DNA of 64,000 bases, from NCBI GenBank assembly GCA_049324435.1, contig JBMOOQ010000009.1, positions 1-64,000 on the forward strand, read 5' to 3'. Positions 58,788 to 64,000 of this stretch are shown piece by piece (the stretch's first letter is position 1; every line of letters starts with the position of its first letter). Source of the DNA: Pseudorhodoplanes sp049324435 (GTDB lineage Bacteria; Pseudomonadota; Alphaproteobacteria; Rhizobiales; Xanthobacteraceae). A program made the position numbers and the translations under genes. The notes under the pieces are model-generated. The model made no database searches. It was not told where the DNA came from and saw only the letters and a list, made by a program, of their open reading frames with translations.

Positions 58788-59534
58788 TCAGTCGATCGAC
58801 TTCTGATCCGCGTTGGCGACGCCTTTCAGCCAATAGCCGGCCGCCTTGGTCCAGTGCAGCGGATGGGCCCGCCGGTTTACGATGTAGTCGCGCACGGCGC
58901 GGGCGACGCGCGCTTCGGCCGCAATCCATACAAAGCCGTTGCCTTCCGGCAGCGTCAATCCGTCCATCGCCGAAACCAGCGGCGTTGCGTCTTCGGCCCG
59001 ATCGAGCGGCCGGTGGACCCACAGCGCCTTATGGTCGGCCTGGGTCTCGAAACGCTGCTCCTCGCCGGCATCGGCGACGGCAACGACGCTGATCGCGCGC
59101 TTGCCCTTCGGCAGTTCCTCGATCCGTCTGCCAATGGCCGGAAGGGCCGTTTCGTCACCGATCAGCAGCCACCAGGCGAAATCAGGCGATATCACGGCCG
59201 AGCCGCGCGGCCCGCCGATCTCGAGCACATCTCCCGTCTGCGCTTCGATCGCCCAGCGTGTCGCAGGACCGGCGTCATGCAGGGCGAAGTCGATCGTCAG
59301 CGTACCGGCCGCGCGGTCGAAAGCGCGCGGCGTGTAGTCCCGGCGCTCCGGCTCGCCGGATTTGGACGGAACGATCAGTTTCACATGATCGTCGGGCGAC
59401 AGGCTGACGAAATCCGCAAGCTCGCTGCCCTCGAACAGGATCCGCAGCATGCGCGGCGTGACGGCGGACTTTTCCTTTACAGTCAGGCCCCGCCGCTTGA
59501 TCTCGTGCCGGTGACGGACGATCGGATTGTCCAT
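58788..59534 (-). CDS. Siderophore-interacting protein (ferric reductase-like flavoprotein)
   Basis: 248 residues. The FAD domain has SPDDHVKLIVPS and RRDYTPRAFDRAAGTLTIDFALHDAGPATRWA, the NAD(P)H half has GPRGSAVISPDFAWWLLIGDETALPAIGRRIEEL, and it ends with WIAAEARVARAVRDYIVNR...HWTKAAGYWLKG. This is the SIP/ViuB-type family that reduces ferric siderophores. No siderophore receptor is adjacent. The gene is convergent with the hydrolase gene. The sequence 59535-59832 downstream of the MetE-like gene holds no recognisable gene. Confidence 0.93.
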   Translation of the reverse strand: MDNPIVRHRHEIKRRGLTVKEKSAVTPRMLRILFEGSELADFVSLSPDDHVKLIVPSKSGEPERRDYTPRAFDRAAGTLTIDFALHDAGPATRWAIEAQTGDVLEIGGPRGSAVISPDFAWWLLIGDETALPAIGRRIEELPKGKRAISVVAVADAGEEQRFETQADHKALWVHRPLDRAEDATPLVSAMDGLTLPEGNGFVWIAAEARVARAVRDYIVNRRAHPLHWTKAAGYWLKGVANADQKSID

Positions 59535-59832
59535 TGCAAGAATTCCCGTGGGTGTTGTTCTTATCCGGCTGGCCCGAGGCGGCTGACTTGGCGTCCGGTG
59601 CCTACAGGCAGCAGCACGCTCGATAATCCCGGCTTTAGCGCACGGCCTTGGCAGAGCGGTTTACCGCATCGCCGCCGGGACGCAACATGTTGCCGGCGGC
59701 AACGATCGCCGCCGGGATTGCGTTTCGGGTAGAATGGTTCCAGACAAGGACGCCGGCCACAGGGTGAACGGAACCGAGCGCGAAGGCCGAAAAGTCCGCG
59801 GCCATGCAGGGACGTGAGGCGGCCGTTCCGGT

Positions 59833-60957
59833 CTAACCCCACAATTGCTTGCTGGCGATCCTCGCGCCTTCGGCGAGGCTCTCGAACTTGGCCCACATCA
59901 CCTGCGGATGCACGCGCTGCGTCGTCTCGCCTTGCGCGAAGCCGCAATCGGTGCCGGCGATCAGATTCTCCTTGCCGATCGCGCCGGCGAAATTGACGAT
60001 GCGCTCGGCGACAAGCTCGGGGTGCTCCACGGTGGTGGTGTGATGGGTGATGACGCCTGGAATCAAGATTTTGCCGTCCGGCAGCTTCTTGGTCTTCCAC
60101 AGCTTCCATTCGTGCTCGTGGCGCACATTCGCGGCCTCGATCGAATAGGCACCCGCCTTCACGTTCAGCATCAGGTCAACGATGTCGGACAGCTTCGCAT
60201 CGGCGACGTGCGGCACGTGCCAGCTGCCGAAGCAGATGTGATAGCGGATGCGGTCCTCGGGAATACCTTCCAGCGCCTTGTTCAGCGCGGCGACTCGCAG
60301 CTCGGCCCATGCGTAATATTTCTTTGGGTCGTCCTGCGACAGATGGTCGAACATGTTGGCAAGAACGGCATCGTCGACCTGCAGCACGAAGCCTGCGTTG
60401 ATGATTTCGAGATATTCCTCACGCAGTGCATTGGCGATTGCGAACACATAATCTTCTTCTTTCTTGTAATATTCGTTCTCGGCGTCATAGCCGACGCTCG
60501 CCGGCGCGACGGCTGTGAAGAAGACGTCATCGACCCTGGTTTTCTCAAGCGCGGTCTTCAGGGCGGCGATATTGCTGCGGATCGCCTCCTGACCGGCATA
60601 GGTGATCGGACCGACACAGGCATGCCCCGGCGAGCCGGTGACGGCGCGCGGGAAATGTTCCTTCATGAACTCGCTGAAACGGAATCGGTCGCGCCCGACC
60701 CATACCGCCTCATACATCTTGTTCGGGCGGTGCTCGAAGCCGGTCAGCCGTTCGAGGATGTAATTGGCCCAGCCGGACTTCCCATATTCGCCGTCATTGA
60801 CGATGTCGATGCCGGCCTTGGCTTGACGCGCAACGATGTCCGTCACTTCCGCTTCCAGCTTCTTCTGGTCGCGGTTCCTGACCGCTTCGATCGCGGCTTG
60901 CGATCGTACGAGGCTGCCGACATGCGTTGTCAGGATGCGGTTTTCGCTACGCTTCAT
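59833..60957 (-). CDS. MetE-C-terminal-like / epoxyalkane-CoM-transferase-type zinc enzyme
   Basis: 374 residues. The UROD/MetE barrel is shown by THVGSLVRS, IDIVNDGEYGKSGWANYILERL, INAGFVLQVDDAVLA, the zinc-ligand region RYHICFGSWHVPH and a second Cys in GTDCGFAQGE. The His-Cys-Glu-Cys zinc set fits cobalamin-independent methyltransferases that use thiols as acceptors. Such stand-alone proteins are not full MetE, because the N-terminal half is absent, and they may act on another thiol. It is the third gene of the GntR-dctP cluster, behind a terminator. Confidence 0.88.
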   Translation of the reverse strand: MKRSENRILTTHVGSLVRSQAAIEAVRNRDQKKLEAEVTDIVARQAKAGIDIVNDGEYGKSGWANYILERLTGFEHRPNKMYEAVWVGRDRFRFSEFMKEHFPRAVTGSPGHACVGPITYAGQEAIRSNIAALKTALEKTRVDDVFFTAVAPASVGYDAENEYYKKEEDYVFAIANALREEYLEIINAGFVLQVDDAVLANMFDHLSQDDPKKYYAWAELRVAALNKALEGIPEDRIRYHICFGSWHVPHVADAKLSDIVDLMLNVKAGAYSIEAANVRHEHEWKLWKTKKLPDGKILIPGVITHHTTTVEHPELVAERIVNFAGAIGKENLIAGTDCGFAQGETTQRVHPQVMWAKFESLAEGARIASKQLWG

Positions 60958-60994
60958 TGATCTGCCCGTTGAGGTGTCTTTGACGCAGGGTCGT

Positions 60995-61033
60995 ATAGAG
61001 AAAATGAGGCGCGGCCAGACCGCCGCGCCTCAT
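60995..61033 (-). terminator. Intrinsic terminator between dctP and the MetE-like gene
   Basis: A perfect 11-bp stem (ATGAGGCGCGG / CCGCGCCTCAT, 61004-61033) is followed on the minus strand by TTTTCTCT. It would reduce read-through from the binding-protein gene into the MetE-like gene, as often seen where a solute-binding protein is needed in excess. Confidence 0.8.
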
Positions 61034-61047
61034 GCTATTGTCGGCGT

Positions 61048-62073
61048 TCAGTAAGCCGAATTGCGCTTCTTGACGATCGCTTTCAGGTCGTCGAGCACCG
61101 CCTTCGGATCCTGGCCGGTTTTCTTCACGTCGGCTTCCCAGTTGGCGACGATCGGCTCGGCCGATTTCTTCCAGGCCGCAAGCTGGTCGGCGGTGAGCGG
61201 ATAGATATCCTGTCCGTCCTGCGCCTTCACCTTGGCCTTGCCACTGGACTCATAGTCCGCCCACGGCGTTGCGATCTTCAGCGCCCAGTCGCTCGAGCAA
61301 TGGTCGTCCATCACCTTCTTTTGCGCAGGCGACAGCTTGGCATAAGTAGCCGGGTTCAGCACCCATACCTGCTCGGAAACGTAGATCGGAACGTCGATGT
61401 GATATTTCGTCACCTTGTCGATTCCGAACAGGCCGAGCGAGCCCCAGGGCGATCCCGCGCCTTCGGCGACGCCCTTTTCGAGCACGTCGCGGATTTCCGG
61501 TGCGGAAGCCTGCACGTTGCTTGCGCCGAGCGAGCGCATCCAGTTTGCGATCACGGCATTCGGCGGACGGAACTTCATGCCGTTCATGTCGGCTGGGACC
61601 TGCACCTTCTTCTTGGTGAAGTGGAAGGTGCCGGGATCGTGCGCGAACATCAGGCAGAACTTGACGTCCTTCATCTCCTTGGCGGCGTATTTGCGATACC
61701 ATTCGTCCATGGCCGCGCTGCCTTGCTTCGAGTTGTTGAAGATGAAGGGCAGTTCGACCGCGGCGACGATCGGGAAGCGGCCGGGTTCGTAGCCCGGATT
61801 GACGTGCGAGATGTCGACGATGCCGTCGCGGGCCATGTTGTAGTGGTCGAACGCCTTGCCAAGCTGCTGCGACGGATAGATCGTAACTTTGATGGTGCCG
61901 TTCGATGCCTTGTTGATCGATTCGGCCCAGCTGACGGCGGCCGCGTGCATCGGATGCTGCGGAGGCACCCAGTGCGAGAATCTAAGCTCGACCGGCTTGT
62001 CCTGAGCCGCGGCCGGCGCGACCGCCAATCCGAGCGCCGACAGCGCTGTCAAACACTTTAGCACGCTTCTCAT
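61048..62073 (-). CDS. TRAP transporter solute-binding protein (DctP family)
   Basis: 341 residues. A signal peptide (to about AAAQD) precedes the DctP domain: LRFSHWVPPQHPMHAAAVSWAESI, IKVTIYPSQQLGKAFDHYNMARDGIVDISHVNPGYEPGRFPIVAAVELPFIFNN and GMKFRPPNAVIANWMRSLGASN, with the conserved Arg in KFRPPN that binds a carboxylate. The small and large membrane subunits are not in the window, so this is an orphan binding protein. It lies 46 bp after the GntR gene on the same strand and before a MetE-like gene. Confidence 0.94.
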   Translation of the reverse strand: MRSVLKCLTALSALGLAVAPAAAQDKPVELRFSHWVPPQHPMHAAAVSWAESINKASNGTIKVTIYPSQQLGKAFDHYNMARDGIVDISHVNPGYEPGRFPIVAAVELPFIFNNSKQGSAAMDEWYRKYAAKEMKDVKFCLMFAHDPGTFHFTKKKVQVPADMNGMKFRPPNAVIANWMRSLGASNVQASAPEIRDVLEKGVAEGAGSPWGSLGLFGIDKVTKYHIDVPIYVSEQVWVLNPATYAKLSPAQKKVMDDHCSSDWALKIATPWADYESSGKAKVKAQDGQDIYPLTADQLAAWKKSAEPIVANWEADVKKTGQDPKAVLDDLKAIVKKRNSAY

Positions 62074-62119
62074 ATTGGCATTCCTCCTGCGTTGTTTTCT
62101 TTAAAAGGCGAGAACGAAC

Positions 62120-62866
62120 TCATACTGCAACTTTGGTTTTGAAACTGATCAGCGACGAACCTGGAACCAGATCGCGGGTCTGATGACTGCGCAACGCGAG
62201 TTCGAGATTGCGCCGCGCGAGTCGTGCGTGTTCGCGCATAAGGAACTCGGCGCGTTCGCCTTCGCCGTCTTCGATCGCACGCGCGACGCAGCGGTGATGA
62301 TCCTGCGCCACCGTGAACAGGACGCGAGTCTCCGGCAGGCTCGCCTGAACGTTGACGAAGGCCGATGCCGAAGCGAAGGGCAGGGACACCGCGCGCGCGA
62401 TCTGCCGCGACAGCACGGCGCTGTCGGCAAGGCCGATCACGATCTGATGGAAACGTTCGTTAAGTTCGACATAGTGCGAGAAATTGTCGGTCGAAACGCC
62501 GCGGCCGAGCACCAGATCGTCGAGTAAGGTCAGGCAGTCTTTCAGCGGCACAAAATCCGCCGGGGCAAGGCGGCGTTCCGCCGCGAGCCGTGCGGCAAGG
62601 CCTTCGAGCGTTCCGCGAATCTCGATCGCGGCGTGGATGTCGCGCTCTCCGAAGGCGGTGACCGCATAGCCCCCGGTCGGGATCGGATGCGTCAGCCCCT
62701 CCTGCTCAAGGCGCATCATCGCGGTGCGGATCGGGGTCCGCGAGACGCCGAGGCGCTCGACCAATGCGAGCTCGGACAGCCGCTCGCCAGGCTTTACGTC
62801 GCCGTTCAGAATAAGCTCGCGCAGCTTCAGCAGCGCGGTCACATTTTGCGGGGAAGGCGCGTCCAT
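62120..62866 (-). CDS. GntR-family (FadR/VanR-type FCD) regulator
   Basis: 248 residues. The winged-HTH (about 10-75) has LRELILNGDVKPGERLSELALVERLGVSRTPIRTAMMRLEQEGL, and the FCD ligand domain has the conserved D/H metal residues around AAIEIRGTLEGLAARLAA, LNERFHQIVIG and HHRCVARAIEDGEGERAEFLMREH. It probably senses the substrate of the adjacent TRAP binding protein. The ATG at 62866 is used; the open frame to 63037 runs through the promoter. The palindrome TGTATACA lies 36 nt upstream and is a likely operator. Confidence 0.93.
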   Translation of the reverse strand: MDAPSPQNVTALLKLRELILNGDVKPGERLSELALVERLGVSRTPIRTAMMRLEQEGLTHPIPTGGYAVTAFGERDIHAAIEIRGTLEGLAARLAAERRLAPADFVPLKDCLTLLDDLVLGRGVSTDNFSHYVELNERFHQIVIGLADSAVLSRQIARAVSLPFASASAFVNVQASLPETRVLFTVAQDHHRCVARAIEDGEGERAEFLMREHARLARRNLELALRSHQTRDLVPGSSLISFKTKVAV

Positions 62867-62901
62867 TGCATTGGTTTTTCGGCGTTTCCTGACCCGCAGG
62901 C

Positions 62902-62909
62902 TGTATACA
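62902..62909. promoter_or_regulatory. GntR-type operator-like palindrome TGTATACA
   Basis: TGTATACA, within CTGTATACAATG, is a perfect palindrome of the FCD-GntR type, upstream of the regulator's start. A related TTGTATGCAT sits about 75 bp farther at 62977-62987. Autoregulation is likely. The 62867-63193 interval otherwise has no gene. Confidence 0.5.
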
Positions 62910-63193
62910 ATGCCGGGCGATGTCAACCGGCAAACATAGTCAAATCCGCATTCGCCGGACGCGCGAGCCGCCGCGATTGTATGCATGCCCACCTTCGCGC
63001 AGCGGTGAGGACTTGGGCGGCTAAGCCAGAGCGGCATCCGGTTTGGGCTCTTTCAGGTGCCGATGTCTTCAGGTGCCCCATGTCTTTAGGCGGCTCATGT
63101 CGGCCGCCCGCGGCGTTGTCCACACAGTCGGGATTGCGCTGTTCGGTATGGCAGGGTCAGCGTGATAGACCGGCGGCCAGGGAGCGCATCTCT

Positions 63194-63547
63194 ATGACCG
63201 TCACGATTTATGGCATCAAGAACTGCGATACGATGAAAAAGGCGCGGGCCTGGCTGGACAAGGCCGGCATCGACTACACCTTCCACGATTACAAGACCGC
63301 GGGGATCGACAAGGCGCATCTCGAACGCTGGAGCAAAGCGGTAGGATGGGAGACGCTGCTCAACCGCGCGGGAACGACCTTTCGCAAACTCCCCGACCGG
63401 GACAAGGAAGGACTGACAGCGGCAAGGGCAATCAAGCTGATGATCGAGCAGCCGTCGATGATCAAGCGCCCGGTACTGGACACAGGCAGACGACTGCTCG
63501 TCGGCTTCAAGCCGGAAGACTACAAGGCGGCATTCGGGAAGACGTAG
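63194..63547 (+). CDS. ArsC/Spx-family thioredoxin-fold protein
   Basis: 117 residues. The thioredoxin-fold start TIYGIKNCDTMKKARAWLDKAGIDYTFHDYK with a single active-site Cys (NCDT) and the later RKL, EQPSMIKRPVLD segments match the ArsC/YffB family. The KNCDTM motif and the conserved Arg in PSMIKRP are typical of YffB-type proteins, which are not proven arsenate reductases. The ATG at 63194 follows an AGGGAG site. Its 3' end overlaps the convergent partial gene by 41 nt. Confidence 0.9.
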   Translation: MTVTIYGIKNCDTMKKARAWLDKAGIDYTFHDYKTAGIDKAHLERWSKAVGWETLLNRAGTTFRKLPDRDKEGLTAARAIKLMIEQPSMIKRPVLDTGRRLLVGFKPEDYKAAFGKT

Positions 63548-64000
63548 CCGCATTTGACGATCGCTGTTTCGGCGGCGGCGTATCCTCATCCCGCATGCGC
63601 CGCCACAGCCACGACAGGCCGGACCGTACATCGTGCTGCTCGCGGAAGCGAATCGGCGGAACGGCAGCGACGATCGGGCTTTGCCGCTGACCGACGACGA
63701 AGTTAAAGCTGTAATAGGGCTCCTGGCCCATGCGCAGATCGGAGACGATGATCTTGCCGTCGCGCTCGCTCAGCTTGAACAGCCCCTGTGTGAACCACGC
63801 CACGCGGGCGACCGCGGGATAGTCCCGCACCGCCTCGTACAGCGCATCGCCGCGTGGATAGACATCGAAAGCGATCCGCTTCCCGCGATCGAACAGCGAG
63901 CGGAAGCCTTCGAGATAGCCGTCCGGTGTCACCGCGACCACCCGCCACAGCACGGTATTGAACGGTGTCGGCGTCACCAGCAGGCGCTCGACGGTTCGGC
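63507..64000 (-). CDS. Metal-dependent hydrolase (YdjM/LexA-binding type), C-terminal part
   Basis: The frame runs off the window end, so the start is missing. The visible ~160 residues begin RTVERLLVTPTPFNTVLWRVVAVTPDGYLEGFRSLFD, continue with FTQGLFKLSERDGKIIVSDLRMGQEPYYSFNF, and end in a basic tail. This PTPFNTLLWR..V.. block is typical of the C-terminal soluble half of membrane-bound YdjM-type metal-dependent hydrolases. Membrane helices would lie in the missing N-terminal part. Confidence 0.75.
   Translation of the reverse strand, partial: RTVERLLVTPTPFNTVLWRVVAVTPDGYLEGFRSLFDRGKRIAFDVYPRGDALYEAVRDYPAVARVAWFTQGLFKLSERDGKIIVSDLRMGQEPYYSFNFVVGQRQSPIVAAVPPIRFREQHDVRSGLSWLWRRMRDEDTPPPKQRSSNAATSSRMPPCSLPA

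Noticed and set aside
59845..60960. A 371-codon plus-strand frame opposite the MetE-like gene
   Set aside because: Antisense shadow; the real gene has the zinc-site and barrel motifs.
1..64000. CRISPR arrays, toxin-antitoxin pairs, conjugation genes, prophage structural genes
   Set aside because: I looked for regular spacer-repeat arrays, relaxase, coupling-protein, capsid and terminase motifs and saw none.

Overview
The window is GC-rich bacterial DNA from an alphaproteobacterium of the order Hyphomicrobiales, most likely the Xanthobacteraceae/Nitrobacteraceae (Bradyrhizobium-like) branch. The basis is a SAM-II riboswitch ahead of the O-succinylhomoserine sulfhydrylase gene, the many orphan tripartite-tricarboxylate and TRAP binding proteins, CoxL-like hydroxylases and CaiB-type CoA transferases, and an intergenic palindromic repeat that resembles those of Bradyrhizobium. 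Most of the window is ordinary chromosome. About 17 kb in the middle is an integrated accessory element.

Left chromosomal part (1-15041): two adjacent secreted cysteine-rich-repeat proteins, the bolA-grxD pair, an autotransporter preceded by a LuxR-type regulator and a lux-box-like dyad, rpsD with a clear terminator, murI, an aspartate dehydrogenase, a TctC-type binding protein, a single-domain response regulator, several secreted proteins of unknown function, a CaiB/BaiF CoA transferase and tRNA-Gln(CTG).

Accessory element (about 15027-32291): a large serine recombinase gene ends inside the tRNA-Gln 3' end. Next come a SLOG-family DUF2493 gene and a tightly coupled minus-strand operon: HD hydrolase, hsdR, hsdM, hsdS and an unknown 424-residue protein. 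A scarred stretch follows, with an IS481 remnant, a truncated HTH gene, a PilZ gene and an 18-nt direct repeat. The remainder is a replication-like operon (Toprim primase, P-loop helicase-like ATPase and small partner genes) and an XRE regulator with an ImmA/IrrE peptidase. I see no relaxase, type IV secretion or virion genes, so the element looks like a non-conjugative, satellite-like genomic island that carries an extended type I restriction-modification system. The promoters of the recombinase and of the XRE gene, at opposite ends of the island, share an operator-like motif (TTACAC next to CTAAACA). This suggests that the XRE regulator controls mobility.

Right chromosomal part (about 32390-64000): SGNH hydrolase, amidohydrolase, metZ with its SAM-II riboswitch and terminator, a lone CoxL-like subunit, ppx-rlmE, an HU protein with a basic tail, an MFS pump, a secreted caspase-like protein, guaB and guaA with rsmB-type methyltransferase and aldehyde dehydrogenase genes between them, an AraC regulator beside an SDR-GlcG-NTF2 set, a siderophore-interacting protein, a GntR-dctP-MetE-like cluster with an internal terminator, an ArsC-family protein, and a partial gene cut by the window end.

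All calls come from reading the sequence. No database search was run, and family names rest on remembered motifs.
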